NCBI RefSeq assembly: GCF_000316665.1
Contig: NC_019678.1
Coordinates: 992,001 to 1,056,000 of the forward strand
Reading direction: 5' to 3'
DNA: 64,000 nucleotides
Origin: Rivularia sp. PCC 7116
Lineage (GTDB): Bacteria; Cyanobacteriota; Cyanobacteriia; Cyanobacteriales; Nostocaceae
How positions within the stretch are numbered: position 1 is the first letter of the stretch; the number at the start of each line of letters is the position of its first letter. The notes below the pieces were generated by a model. The model was not told the DNA's origin, searched no databases, and worked only from the letters and a program-made list of their open reading frames with translations. Below are positions 8,771-18,457 of the stretch, in pieces. Made by a program: the position numbers and the translations under genes.

Positions 8771-10981
8771 ATGTTTGAAATTCAACGCAATTTCTGGATG
8801 AACAAACTGTTTAAGCGTTTACTTAAATTTATAGTTATCTTCTTGACAACTGTTCTTGCTTGCACATTTTTGTACCATGTAACAGTACCTTCATCTCAAG
8901 AAAACATGAGTACTCAAGCAAAACTAAACTATCCAGTCAGCCGTAAAGTAGAACAAGTTGATAATTATCACGGTACTGAAGTTGTAGATTATTACCGTTG
9001 GTTGGAAAATCCTGATTCTAAAGATACTATTGCTTGGGTAGAAGCGCAAAACAAAATTACTTTCGATTATTTAGAGCAAATCTCGGCTAGAGATGATATA
9101 AAAAAGCGTTTGACAAAATTATGGGATTATGAAAAATACGGCGTTCCTTTTCAAGAAGGAAGTCGTTATTTTTATTTTAAGAATGATGGTTTACAAAATC
9201 AAAGCGTTTTGTATACCTTAAAAAATCTTGAAGACGAGCCAAAAGTTTTATTAAATCCGAATAAGCTTTCTGAAGATGGTACCGTTGCACTTTCTGGAAT
9301 ATCTATCAGCGAAGATGGACAATATTTAGCTTACGGTATATCAATTGCTGGTTCTGATTGGCAAGAGTGGAAGGTAAGAAATATCGAAACAGGCGAAGAT
9401 TTAGAAGACAATTTAAAGTGGATTAAGTTTTCTGGCGCTTCTTGGACTAACGATAGCCAAGGCTTTTTCTACAGTCGCTACGACGAACCAAACGAAAAAA
9501 CGAAGTTAGAAGACGTTAATTACTATCAAAAGCTTTATTATCATCAAATTGGTACATCACAATCACAAGACACTTTAATTTACGAACGTTCTGACGAGAA
9601 AGAATGGGGTTTTAACGGTAATGTTACAGAAGATGGACGTTATTTAATCATTTCAGTTTGGTTGGGTACTGATTCTAAAAACTTAGTTTTTTACAAGGAT
9701 TTAAGCAATCCATCAAGCGAAGTTGTTGAATTGATAAGTGAATTTGAATCAGCTTATAGCTTTATCGATAATGACGAGAATCTATTCTATTTTCAAACCG
9801 ATTTAAATGCTCCACTAGGGAGAGTAATTGGCATAAATATTAAAAAGGCAGAACCGAAAAACTGGCAAGAAATAATTCCTCAAACTCAAGAAACATTGGA
9901 AAGTGTCGGTACGCTTAACAATCAATTTGTCGCCGAATATCTTAAAGATGCTCGCAGTCAAATCAAAATTTTTGAAATCAATGGCAATTTTGTCAGAGAA
10001 GTTGAATTACCAGGTATAGGTTCCGTAGGTGGTTTTAGTGGTAAACGAACCGACACCGAAACATTTTATATATTCACCAGCTATACGACACCAGGAACTA
10101 TCTACCGCTACGATATGGTAACGGGTAAAAGTACCGTATTTCGCGAGCCTCAAGTAGATTTTAACGCCGATAATTACGAAACTAAACAGATATTTTATCA
10201 GAGCAAAGATGGTACTCAAGTACCGATGTTTATCGTCCATAAAAAGGGAATTAAATTAGATGGAAATAACCCTACATTCCTTTACGGTTACGGTGGTTTT
10301 AACGTCTCTTTAACACCTAGCTTCTCAGTCAGCAGCTTAATATGGATGGAAATGGGTGGAGTTTACGTAGTCGCAAATATTCGTGGCGGTGGTGAATACG
10401 GTGAAGAATGGCATCAAGCGGGAATGAAAGATAAAAAACAAAATGTATTTGATGACTTTATTGCAGGGGCAGAATGGTTGATAGATAACGGTTATACCAA
10501 GTCTGAAAAATTAGCGATCGCCGGAGGTAGCAATGGTGGATTATTAGTTGGAGCCTGCATGACACAGCGTCCAGATTTATTCGGTGCAGCGTTACCAGCA
10601 GTTGGGGTACTAGACATGTTACGTTTTCATAAATTTACCATCGGTTGGGCATGGGTTCCCGAATACGGCTCCTCAGAAAACCCCGAAGAATTCAAAACGC
10701 TTTATGCTTATTCACCACTACATAACTTGAAGCCAGGTACAGCTTATCCCGCAACATTAATAACAACAGCAGATCATGACGATAGAGTAGTACCCGCACA
10801 TAGCTTTAAATTTGCCGCAGCATTACAAGCAGCCCATGACGGAGAAGCACCAGTATTAATAAGAATTGAAACAAAAGCTGGACATGGAGCCGGTAAACCT
10901 ACAGCGAAAATTATTGAAGAGGTTGCGGATAAATGGGCATTTTTGGTGAAGACATTGGGGATTGATGAAGTGAAGTTTTAG
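8771..10981 (+). CDS. Prolyl oligopeptidase family serine peptidase (S9A)
   Basis: Protein of 736 residues, the usual length for S9A plus an N-terminal hydrophobic segment. It should cleave short peptides after proline. The N-terminal half is the predicted beta-propeller; the C-terminal half is an alpha/beta hydrolase with Ser587 in GGSNGG, Asp671 in DHDDRVVP and His705 in AGHGAG, the expected triad. Residues 18-35 are hydrophobic and end in VLAC, so it may be exported or even lipid-anchored; this is uncertain. ATG 8798 (residue 10) is an alternative start. It stands alone, with a palindrome after the stop. Confidence 0.93.
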   Translation: MFEIQRNFWMNKLFKRLLKFIVIFLTTVLACTFLYHVTVPSSQENMSTQAKLNYPVSRKVEQVDNYHGTEVVDYYRWLENPDSKDTIAWVEAQNKITFDYLEQISARDDIKKRLTKLWDYEKYGVPFQEGSRYFYFKNDGLQNQSVLYTLKNLEDEPKVLLNPNKLSEDGTVALSGISISEDGQYLAYGISIAGSDWQEWKVRNIETGEDLEDNLKWIKFSGASWTNDSQGFFYSRYDEPNEKTKLEDVNYYQKLYYHQIGTSQSQDTLIYERSDEKEWGFNGNVTEDGRYLIISVWLGTDSKNLVFYKDLSNPSSEVVELISEFESAYSFIDNDENLFYFQTDLNAPLGRVIGINIKKAEPKNWQEIIPQTQETLESVGTLNNQFVAEYLKDARSQIKIFEINGNFVREVELPGIGSVGGFSGKRTDTETFYIFTSYTTPGTIYRYDMVTGKSTVFREPQVDFNADNYETKQIFYQSKDGTQVPMFIVHKKGIKLDGNNPTFLYGYGGFNVSLTPSFSVSSLIWMEMGGVYVVANIRGGGEYGEEWHQAGMKDKKQNVFDDFIAGAEWLIDNGYTKSEKLAIAGGSNGGLLVGACMTQRPDLFGAALPAVGVLDMLRFHKFTIGWAWVPEYGSSENPEEFKTLYAYSPLHNLKPGTAYPATLITTADHDDRVVPAHSFKFAAALQAAHDGEAPVLIRIETKAGHGAGKPTAKIIEEVADKWAFLVKTLGIDEVKF

Positions 10982-10994
10982 TTTGTAGATGTAG

Positions 10995-11025
10995 GGTGCG
11001 TTATTGACATTTGTTATAACGCACC
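10995..11025. terminator. Perfect 10-bp inverted repeat between convergent genes
   Basis: GGTGCGTTAT (10995-11004) pairs with ATAACGCACC (11016-11025) around an 11-base loop. It lies between two convergent genes and may stop transcription from both sides, but its ends match the dispersed GGTGYGTT palindrome family seen elsewhere in the window and it lacks a T-run. Confidence 0.55.
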
Positions 11026-11050
11026 GTAAATCTAAGTGTTATAAAACCAT

Positions 11051-12769
11051 TTATCTTACCCATATCTTGAGAGCTATTTTAGCTAAATCTTCAGCACGAG
11101 TTTTAATAGTTGATTCGTTCCAAGTATCCATTTTATGAAAGTGTCGATTCAAAGTTACATTGCTTTCCCTTAATAGATTAACTTTTTCCTCAAAAGGTTT
11201 ATTCGATAACTCAGGATTGTAACCAGTTAAAGTCAGATTACCCAAAGTATGCAGCCATTTCTTATGGATAGCAGCATGACTTACTCCCAAAGATGTTTTC
11301 CACTCTTTTCTAAGTTTTTGAGGCATGATATGTTCAATCTGTAGCCGATCAAAAACAACTACCTCTTTAGTTTGATGTTCTTCTAAAGTCTCCAAAATCA
11401 ATTTAGCCCGGTCTCTATAAGTGGAAGTTTTCGGGTATATCTCTGTATTAATAATTCCTTCCCGAAAAGCTTCATCATCGGGAAAAATCTTAGTCTTATC
11501 GTAATTTGTGAGTACTTTACGCAAACCTTCTAAAATACTCTTTGATTTTGTTTTATCAACCTCCTTATATAAATTATCAAATACTTTACCTAAAGTTGAA
11601 GGAGAAACTTTAGTAAATAAACGACGTACAAAATAAGATTCGAGGTAGCGTAATATAGCTTCAAATTCTTCTAAAGACAATTCACCATCATCATATTTTT
11701 CGTAAATGCTTAAAATAAAAATCTGACATGTTGAAAAATCCAATCGCTTTAATCTGCGGAATCGTATATTTAACTTATCTTCAGGTTCTACAACATAAAA
11801 ATTCATTCGCTGGTAGTATTCAACAAACTTAAGCAGTTTACTTAATTCAGATTTAAACTCCTGATGATTAGCGCACCTATCAAAACATTTTTTCAACTCT
11901 TGATAAACGCTTTTTTCACTAATTGAATCTCCCTTCCTACGAAAATAAAACCAAATTGCTTTGGTTAACTCATCAGAGGATGATACTTTACTAGCTTTAC
12001 TTTTAGGAGATTGTATTTCTGTATGGAACTGTTCCTCAACAGGTCGCCATTGTTTTTTATATACTTCATCACGTTCATTTTCAGGTAATTTCATAAATAC
12101 ATAATTTCTGATTAAATCTGCTTGTGTAAGTTCTTCTCCCTTATTATTTAAGCTTTCAAAAATCAAATATGGATTGTCACTATCTTCAGTGGTAATATTA
12201 ACCAAAGTTAAACGTTCAAGAATTAAATTATGAAATTGAATATATTCAATTTCTAAATCCATTCCTGGATTCTTTAACTTTTTCTCAAAGAATTTATAGG
12301 CTTCGTAAATTTTTCCTTCTTTTTTCAAATTTTTAATATTCTTATAGGAATCAACTATACTCTGATAAATCTGACAGTCAGATTGTGTAGGTAAAACCTT
12401 ATAATATTTGCTACCCTCTTCGTATTTATTAATTAAATAAAGTTCATGTATTTTCTCAGCTATCTTCGGTTCGTTTTTCTTCAGATGATTTCTAACAACT
12501 GCTAATAAAATAGTTAACGTAGTTAAACGTTGCTGACCATCTATAACTAAGTAAGGAGATATACTTCCAGGAGTTCCATTTACAGCTTGAGTTACGATAG
12601 GTCCCAAGAAATAAGACCCTTCAAACTGCTCCTCATACAGATTAATCAAGTCGTTCCACAGTACTTCCCAATTTTCCTCCTTCCAGGAGTAAGGTCTTTG
12701 GAAAAGCGGTATTTGATACTGTACGCTACAGTCAAGCAAACGACGAAGACTAATCTGATTTACCTGCAT
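11051..12769 (-). CDS. GmrSD-like restriction protein (DUF262 plus DUF1524 HNH)
   Basis: Protein of 572 residues from ATG 12769; a TTG at 12823 would add 18 residues that the family does not need. The N-terminal DUF262 domain shows FQRPYSW (from residue 23) and the nucleotidase/nicking signature DGQQRLTT (Asp77). The C-terminal DUF1524 domain has an HNH-type IEHIMPQ (His480) followed by LGNLTLTGYN and the terminal N-x-x-F-x-x-K pattern. Family members such as GmrSD and BrxU are type IV enzymes that cut modified phage DNA using NTP. Both catalytic motifs are intact here and in one chain. No methylase or partner gene is next to it. It is probably a stand-alone defence gene in an accessory patch. 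Confidence 0.88.
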   Translation of the reverse strand: MQVNQISLRRLLDCSVQYQIPLFQRPYSWKEENWEVLWNDLINLYEEQFEGSYFLGPIVTQAVNGTPGSISPYLVIDGQQRLTTLTILLAVVRNHLKKNEPKIAEKIHELYLINKYEEGSKYYKVLPTQSDCQIYQSIVDSYKNIKNLKKEGKIYEAYKFFEKKLKNPGMDLEIEYIQFHNLILERLTLVNITTEDSDNPYLIFESLNNKGEELTQADLIRNYVFMKLPENERDEVYKKQWRPVEEQFHTEIQSPKSKASKVSSSDELTKAIWFYFRRKGDSISEKSVYQELKKCFDRCANHQEFKSELSKLLKFVEYYQRMNFYVVEPEDKLNIRFRRLKRLDFSTCQIFILSIYEKYDDGELSLEEFEAILRYLESYFVRRLFTKVSPSTLGKVFDNLYKEVDKTKSKSILEGLRKVLTNYDKTKIFPDDEAFREGIINTEIYPKTSTYRDRAKLILETLEEHQTKEVVVFDRLQIEHIMPQKLRKEWKTSLGVSHAAIHKKWLHTLGNLTLTGYNPELSNKPFEEKVNLLRESNVTLNRHFHKMDTWNESTIKTRAEDLAKIALKIWVR

Positions 12770-13131
12770 ATGAATTCTGTTATTATGCTTTGTTCTATAC
12801 GGTGGTATACATTTTTCTGCCAAGTAATAGATATAACATTAATAGCCTATTTATTGATACACCATTTACTTCTTAGTTGCGCGTCTAAGTTATTCTTATC
12901 TAGAATATGACAGTTAGTGGGTTAGGTACTTTGAAAATCATAATTGAGACTAAGTATTGCGCCTGGAGTGCTGTACCCAAAATTTTTATCCGTATATCAC
13001 AAAATTTTGAATTCAAAGCTTATCTACAAACATAAAGTTGGGTTACGACACGATTAACATAGATTTTTTACCCACACAGTTTTTTGTCGTGTCTAACCCA
13101 ACCTACTGAATTCATTAATTTTTATTCAATT
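12770..13131. other. Intergenic region with a palindromic element
   Basis: No gene is supported. The main content is an imperfect inverted repeat: GTTGGGTTACGACACGA at 13037-13053 against TCGTGTCTAACCCAAC at 13087-13102 (one base missing), giving a 66-base palindromic element of the kind scattered through this genome. Confidence 0.6.
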
Positions 13132-13806
13132 TTAAAACCTTTTATCAACAATATTTTGATATATTGCGAAATCTTCTTGCCAAAGTTCAAGCAATTGATT
13201 TATGCATCTTAATTTCTCTACTACTGTATTACCATCTAGTTCATAAGGAAAATTACCACAGAACAGAACACCGGATTGCAGATAACTATCTGAATTCCGT
13301 AACCTAAAATCATCTATTTTCAGGTCAAAATTTTTGCCTTTCAAAGTATAAGCTAAACTCAAAGATGCTCTTAAAGGTTCGTCGCTAACTTCTTTCCAAT
13401 CACTATTAACAAGCAATGTATTTGGGATGTAATGACAAAAAGGATGATTTTCTTTTTCAAAAGTGACAAAACTATTAAAATTAATTTCTGCACCTTGATA
13501 ACTCAGTCTAGATAAGATGTTAACCCATTTACTTGCGAAACCCGGTACTTTGACATCATCAATGTTTGTAGTATCAAGACATTCAGAGAAAGTTACAGTA
13601 CCAACATCGGCTGAAATATAAACTTCATTAGTAAATACAACATTTCCACTTTGAGCATCTATTTCAGGAGGTTTTGCAAATTCCCATTATTCTAGAATAA
13701 TTCGACTTTATCTCAAAAAATTTGATGTCATGAAAGCAGGTAGAATCTCCCCAGCAAAGAAACTAATTGCTAATTGCTGAAATTCGATAATTGGTTTTGG
13801 TTTCAT
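13132..13806 (-). pseudogene. Unrecognised protein gene disrupted by two in-frame TAA codons
   Basis: An ATG at 13804-13806 opens a frame that runs to the stop at 13132, 225 codons in all, interrupted only by TAA at 13708-13710 (codon 33) and 13687-13689 (codon 40). The start MKPKPIIEFQQL and the body (WEFAKPPEIDAQ, NVVFTNEVYISAD, GVLFCGNFPYELDGN) read as one protein, and the frame after the stops has no ATG for a long way. I do not recognise the family. The most economical reading is a recently inactivated gene; a sequencing error at two sites is less likely. It sits beside the GmrSD-like gene. Confidence 0.75.
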
Positions 13807-13902
13807 ATAAGAAAAACTATATTATCACCAAACTTTTATGTGATTGTCATCCTTGTTTGTCGTCCCAATACTTAATGAGAATTGAAAATTACTAAAGTAT
13901 CC

Positions 13903-15279
13903 CTACAACAACCCCGCCGACTCATACAACCGCTTCACCAACGCCACAATTTTCTCTCCATACTGCAAATCTGCTTCCCATCTCCCCGATAAATCAGTCA
14001 CTAATGGCGCTATACCTCTTGTCACAAACCTAAATCTGGGGTCTACATTTTCCTCAGCTAAAGGTTCCAAACTCGCGTAAGCTTTCAAATGCTGAATATG
14101 AGCGCGAACTCCAATCCTAGCGCTAGGGAAAGTAGCTACTTCGTTCCCTCCACCAATTGTTGCTAACCCGGCAAAATTATTCTGCTGTGGTGCGATATCG
14201 TCCCCAAATCGTAAAAATCCGGTTTCCAAACACATCTGACAAAAAGCAATATCGTGATTCACTCCCTCTATAGCTGCTTCTTCGCGATAGAGTTTTGGTA
14301 TATCGGGAAACTTCACCAAAGCATCTTGATTGTTATCTCTTAAAAATATTTGTAGCTGCACTTCTGAAGTTGTACCCCTGGACATAATTTGAGTCATTTG
14401 ACCGGGACAAATTGCTAAGTTTGAACGTAAAACTACGGTTCGTGTCGCAGCATCCCAACCAATTGATACATTAAATTCTCTTAATTCAATAGCTTTGACG
14501 TAAACTATTCTGCGGTAGCTTAAACGACGTACATTCTCAGCTTTTGATAAATCAATTCTTAATCTATCTACCAAATCTATGGGAATATAAGCATTACCGT
14601 TAACTACTATTCCTTGCTCGGGATAGCTTTGACCGTTAATTTTAATATTTACTGAGGGATAACTAGGTTGAGGTGTAGGAGGAGGAGTTTCGGCAGGAGC
14701 AGGGGTAGAACCGGGGTCAATTGCACGCGCCCAAGCTGCTATTCCATCTGCTATGCCCACGGCAAATTCCCGACGACGACTTTGTAGTAAAGCCCGATCG
14801 TCCGGACTGCTCAAGAAAATCACCTGCATTAAAAGAGAGGCGATCGCTACTTCCCGAGTAAACATCAATCGCCCCATGCCAGTAGAAGTGTCCGGCTTCA
14901 CCCCCCGACTATTTATTTGCGGAACTCTTCTTAAAAGCCCCATCAACAACATCTCGGCATTGCCTTTACGAACTTCATTATTAGCAATGTAGTAAACGCT
15001 AGCGCCGTTTACAGCAGGGCTAGCAGCAGCATCGGCATGAATTTCCACCGCCACATCATTACGACGAGCGCGAGAATTAATCCATTGAATACTAGCTCTG
15101 GCGCTCAAAGAATCCGGTACCGAAAGAACCTCAAACCCACGCGCCCTTAATTCCGTTAAAATTAAATCCCGGAGGAAAATCATTTCCTTGGCTTCAGTTG
15201 TGCCCCCAGCAACAGAACCTGGATCAATTCCACCAGCTTCCTTACCTCCGTGCCCTGCCGAAATAAAAATACGTCCCAT
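13903..15279 (-). CDS. N-acetylmuramoyl-L-alanine amidase (Amidase_3) with stalk and glucosaminidase-like domain
   Basis: Protein of 458 residues. Residues 3-185 are an Amidase_3 domain with probable zinc ligands His10 (SAGHGG), Glu29 and His81 (EIHADA). A Pro-rich linker and a copper amine oxidase N-terminal-like stalk (about 210-285) follow. The last 160 residues resemble a glucosaminidase domain (ETGFLRFGDDI, NNFAGLATIGGG). It would cut both the peptide and glycan parts of peptidoglycan. There is no signal peptide, so export needs lysis or another route. The usual catalytic Glu near the domain end is Gln152 (LLMQVIFLSS), which may reduce activity. Start ATG 15279. Confidence 0.88.
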   Translation of the reverse strand: MGRIFISAGHGGKEAGGIDPGSVAGGTTEAKEMIFLRDLILTELRARGFEVLSVPDSLSARASIQWINSRARRNDVAVEIHADAAASPAVNGASVYYIANNEVRKGNAEMLLMGLLRRVPQINSRGVKPDTSTGMGRLMFTREVAIASLLMQVIFLSSPDDRALLQSRRREFAVGIADGIAAWARAIDPGSTPAPAETPPPTPQPSYPSVNIKINGQSYPEQGIVVNGNAYIPIDLVDRLRIDLSKAENVRRLSYRRIVYVKAIELREFNVSIGWDAATRTVVLRSNLAICPGQMTQIMSRGTTSEVQLQIFLRDNNQDALVKFPDIPKLYREEAAIEGVNHDIAFCQMCLETGFLRFGDDIAPQQNNFAGLATIGGGNEVATFPSARIGVRAHIQHLKAYASLEPLAEENVDPRFRFVTRGIAPLVTDLSGRWEADLQYGEKIVALVKRLYESAGLL

Positions 15280-15369
15280 TATAAGTATTTCCTCTGAATA
15301 AAAGTTATCGTAAAAGATTGTTTACAACATTATTGGTCATCGCGACAAGCATATAATAATGTTTTGGGA

Positions 15370-15412
15370 ATTGGGGATTGGTAATTGGTAATTGCGAATT
15401 GGTAATTGGATA
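15370..15412. repeat. AT-rich tandem repeat of GGTAATT type
   Basis: Imperfect copies of a GGTAATT/GGGAATT unit in the gap between the divergent amidase and dnaG genes. The same unit recurs near 17597, 43370 and 57756. Confidence 0.7.
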
Positions 15413-15472
15413 TGAAAAACAAGAAGGGAGTTGTTCGGCTCCCACTACAAATGTTTTTATAGTTATTAGCTC

Positions 15473-15528
15473 TTAACTCCTAACTGCTCACTGCTCACTG
15501 TTCACTGTTCACTGTTCACTGTTCACTG
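15473..15528 (+). repeat. Heptamer tandem repeat directly upstream of dnaG
   Basis: Runs of CACTGTT/CACTGCT heptamers, about seven copies, end three bases before the dnaG ATG. They occupy the place where a ribosome binding site would be expected. Confidence 0.85.
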
Positions 15529-15531
15529 ATT

Positions 15532-17520
15532 ATGCAAATCCCACGCTTGCACCAAGACACTATAGATGAAGTTAAACACAGGGCAGATATTGTTGATGTA
15601 ATTTCGGAACGTGTTGTTTTACGCAAGCGTGGTAAGGATTTTTTGGGTTTGTGTCCTTTCCATAATGAAAAAACCCCTAGTTTCAGCGTCAGCCCTAGCA
15701 AGCAGATGTATTTCTGTTTTGGTTGTCAAGCTGGGGGAAATGTTTTCAAGTTTATGATGGAGTTGGATAAGCGTTCTTTTGCTGATGTTGTATTGGATTT
15801 GGCAAGACGCTATCAGGTACCCGTACAAACTTTAGAACCCGAACAGCGACAGGAATTACAGCGCAAAATATCGGAACGCAATCAAATATATGAAATTCTT
15901 GAGGTGGCTTCGCGTTTTTATCAACATGCTTTATGGCAACCGTCGGGGGAAGCTGCGCTGCTATATCTCCAGCAGCAGCGTCAGTTAAAGGATGAAACTA
16001 TCAAGGAATTTCAGTTAGGTTATGCTCCGGTTGGTTGGGAAATTTTATACCGTTATTTAGTAGAAGATAAACATTATCCGGTACAGTTATTAGAAAAAGC
16101 TGGTTTAACTAAACCTCGCTCTGAAGGTAGGGGTTTTTATGATACTTTTCGCAACCGTTTAATGATTCCCATTCACGATATCACCGGGAAGGTAATTGGT
16201 TTCGGTGGCAGAACTTTAGGGGAAGATAAACCAAAGTATTTAAATTCTCCGGAAACGGAGGTTTTTAATAAGGGCAAAACTTTATTTGGTTTAGATAAAG
16301 CGAAAGATGGTATTTCTCAATTTGACCAAGCTGTTGTTGTTGAGGGATACTTTGATGTTATAGCCCTCCATGCTGTAGGAATTACTAATGTTGTGGCTTC
16401 TTTGGGTACTGCTTTAAGTATTGAACAGGTACGTTTAGCAATGCGTTACAGCGATTCTAAGCAGTTAATTCTCAATTTTGATGCCGATAAAGCTGGCAAT
16501 ATCGCCGCACAAAGAGCAATTGGTGAAGTTGCCGATTTGGCTTATAAAGGAGAAGTTCAGCTGAAGATTTTAAATATTCCTGACGGAAAAGATGCCGATG
16601 AATATTTATTTAATAATAGTTCGGAAGATTATCAGCAACTGTTAGCAAAAGCACCTTTATGGTTGGATTGGCAAATAGAACAAATTACTAAAGATGCCGA
16701 TTTGAGACAAGCTACAGATTTTCAAAAATCCTGTCAGCAAATGGTCAAGTTATTAAAGAATATAGCTAATCCCGATACGCGAAATTATTATGTTTCTCGC
16801 TGTGCAGAAATATTAAGTTTGGGAGATGCTCAACTTATTGCCTTACGAGCAGAAAATTTATTAACTCAAATTTCCCCTGCTAGCAATCGGCAGTGGAAAG
16901 GAAATTCTCAGAATAATAAAAATTATAAAAGTTATAAAAACAATCAAAATAATTATTCATCTTCTAAAGATTATCAAAATCACCAAGAAGATAGTTCGAG
17001 TAACGTTATCAATACGATTGCTAAAACCGAACATAGCCTATTAGAAAAGGCAGAAGGTTTATTATTATTAATTTACCTACATTCTCCAGAATATCGTCAA
17101 ACTATTAGCAATGACTTAGAAGAAAATAATTTACAATTTAGCTTATCTCATCATAGATTTTTATGGCAGCAAATTGTAGATATTTGGGATAATAACTCCT
17201 CAGCAGAATTAATTTCAACCTTACAAGATAGATATTTAGAATTCCCCGAACAAATGGAAATGATTTCCCATTTATTCCATTTGAGTGAAGCAGCCCAAAA
17301 ACAAATAATTCGTACTCCCCAAGTTATTTTAAGAGCAACTTTGAGTATGGAAAGAGTATTGCGAGAAAAACGCTACCGTCATTTTCGCGAACTTTGGGAA
17401 AGAACAGATCCAGAAATTGAACCAGAACAATGGAAATCCTATTATCAAGCTTTTATGGCTGAAAAGCAGCGACTGGGTGAATTAGATAAACAACGATGTT
17501 TTAATGTGGGAGAATTTTAA
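15532..17520 (+). CDS. dnaG: DNA primase
   Basis: Makes RNA primers for DNA replication with the DnaB helicase. The protein has 662 residues, normal for cyanobacteria. The zinc-binding domain shows Cys41, His44, Cys62 and Cys65 (CPFHNEKTPS, YFCFGC). The TOPRIM region carries VVVEGYFDVIALHAVG and the acidic LNFDADKAG motif. Residues of about 455-490 are an Asn/Lys/Ser-rich linker before the C-terminal DnaB-binding helices. No Shine-Dalgarno is visible because a heptamer repeat runs to the start. It is divergent from the amidase. Confidence 0.98.
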   Translation: MQIPRLHQDTIDEVKHRADIVDVISERVVLRKRGKDFLGLCPFHNEKTPSFSVSPSKQMYFCFGCQAGGNVFKFMMELDKRSFADVVLDLARRYQVPVQTLEPEQRQELQRKISERNQIYEILEVASRFYQHALWQPSGEAALLYLQQQRQLKDETIKEFQLGYAPVGWEILYRYLVEDKHYPVQLLEKAGLTKPRSEGRGFYDTFRNRLMIPIHDITGKVIGFGGRTLGEDKPKYLNSPETEVFNKGKTLFGLDKAKDGISQFDQAVVVEGYFDVIALHAVGITNVVASLGTALSIEQVRLAMRYSDSKQLILNFDADKAGNIAAQRAIGEVADLAYKGEVQLKILNIPDGKDADEYLFNNSSEDYQQLLAKAPLWLDWQIEQITKDADLRQATDFQKSCQQMVKLLKNIANPDTRNYYVSRCAEILSLGDAQLIALRAENLLTQISPASNRQWKGNSQNNKNYKSYKNNQNNYSSSKDYQNHQEDSSSNVINTIAKTEHSLLEKAEGLLLLIYLHSPEYRQTISNDLEENNLQFSLSHHRFLWQQIVDIWDNNSSAELISTLQDRYLEFPEQMEMISHLFHLSEAAQKQIIRTPQVILRATLSMERVLREKRYRHFRELWERTDPEIEPEQWKSYYQAFMAEKQRLGELDKQRCFNVGEF

Positions 17521-17937
17521 TTAATTTTGGTGATTTCTTATTTTAGGGGGTGTTATATCGTATTCGGTTAAACAGTTATCATATCTGTGGGGGTTGGTAA
17601 TGGGTAATTGGTAATGGGTAATTGGTAATAAAAAACTATCGAAACCTTCAAGGAATAGTAAGTAATTAGCCGGACTTTATATTACGACTAAAAATCATTC
17701 TGTTGAAGTCAAGTAAATTAACATTACCGTAACGCACCATTTAATGATAATAACAACGATACGCTACTGTAATTTTTCATTTAAAAAACTACTTTGGATT
17801 TTGAATTATTAAATTTAATTGTATTTAGGGTGTGTTATGACACCACAGTAATTTTGATTAAAGTACAAAAAAATTTGGTGCGTTGCGCTTTGCGACAACA
17901 CACCTGACAAACTAAATAAAAGAAGAAATAAAGGCAA
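17521..17937. other. Intergenic region between convergent dnaG and the pentapeptide gene
   Basis: No gene is supported in 417 bases. It contains GGGTAATTGGTAAT repeats (about 17597-17630) and a palindromic element at 17829-17904 whose ends are GGTGTGTT and AACACACC. Confidence 0.6.
17829..17904. repeat. Palindromic GGTGYGTT element
   Basis: Terminal inverted repeats GGTGTGTT (17829-17836) and AACACACC (17897-17904), with internal GGTGCGTTGCG, match the dispersed element family also seen at 10995, 49615, 55746 and 59539. Confidence 0.6.
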
Positions 17938-18441
17938 TTAGGAACAAAATAAAGTATCTCGGGTATCTCTTCCCGTTGTGGGATTAGTACCTTTGGCTAA
18001 TTTACACAATTTGTCTTGTTCGTCAGCACGTAACAATACATCTGTAAAATCAGCACCATCAATTATTGCACCATCAAATCTAGCATTAGATGCAAAGGCA
18101 CCTTCTAGTACCGCATTAGTTAAGTCTGCTTTGACTAAACGTGCGGAATCTAATGTCGCATACCTTAAGTTGGCATTTCTCAAATTCGCTGATTCTAAAT
18201 TAGTCGCAAAAAATCTTACACCTTGCAAATTAGAATTACTAAAGTTGCTATCGCGAAGATTTGCTTTGGTAAAACTCGAATCAGTCAAGTCTTGCCCGGA
18301 GAAATCCGCTTCGATTAATATTTCTTTGTTGTAATCTAGTGCAAAAGCTGGGGGAGTTAAATTTAATGGCATACAAGCCATCCCCCAAAACAATAAGCTA
18401 ACTATAGTTACGATTATCCAGTTGCTTTTAGTCAAAATCAT
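17938..18441 (-). CDS. Thylakoid-lumen pentapeptide repeat protein
   Basis: Protein of 167 residues. An N-terminal hydrophobic signal (about 8-24) ending near AFALD suggests export to the lumen or periplasm. Residues 43-136 are pentapeptide repeats ([27 protein letters not shown]), which fold into a right-handed beta-helix. The C-terminus with [20 protein letters not shown] and two cysteines is typical of the lumenal TL15/TL17-like group shared with plant chloroplasts; these cysteines may form a disulfide. The exact function of the group is not established. It is divergent from yraN with only 16 bases between starts. Confidence 0.88.
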   Translation of the reverse strand: MILTKSNWIIVTIVSLLFWGMACMPLNLTPPAFALDYNKEILIEADFSGQDLTDSSFTKANLRDSNFSNSNLQGVRFFATNLESANLRNANLRYATLDSARLVKADLTNAVLEGAFASNARFDGAIIDGADFTDVLLRADEQDKLCKLAKGTNPTTGRDTRDTLFCS

Positions 18442-18457
18442 GATAAATTAACTGCTC

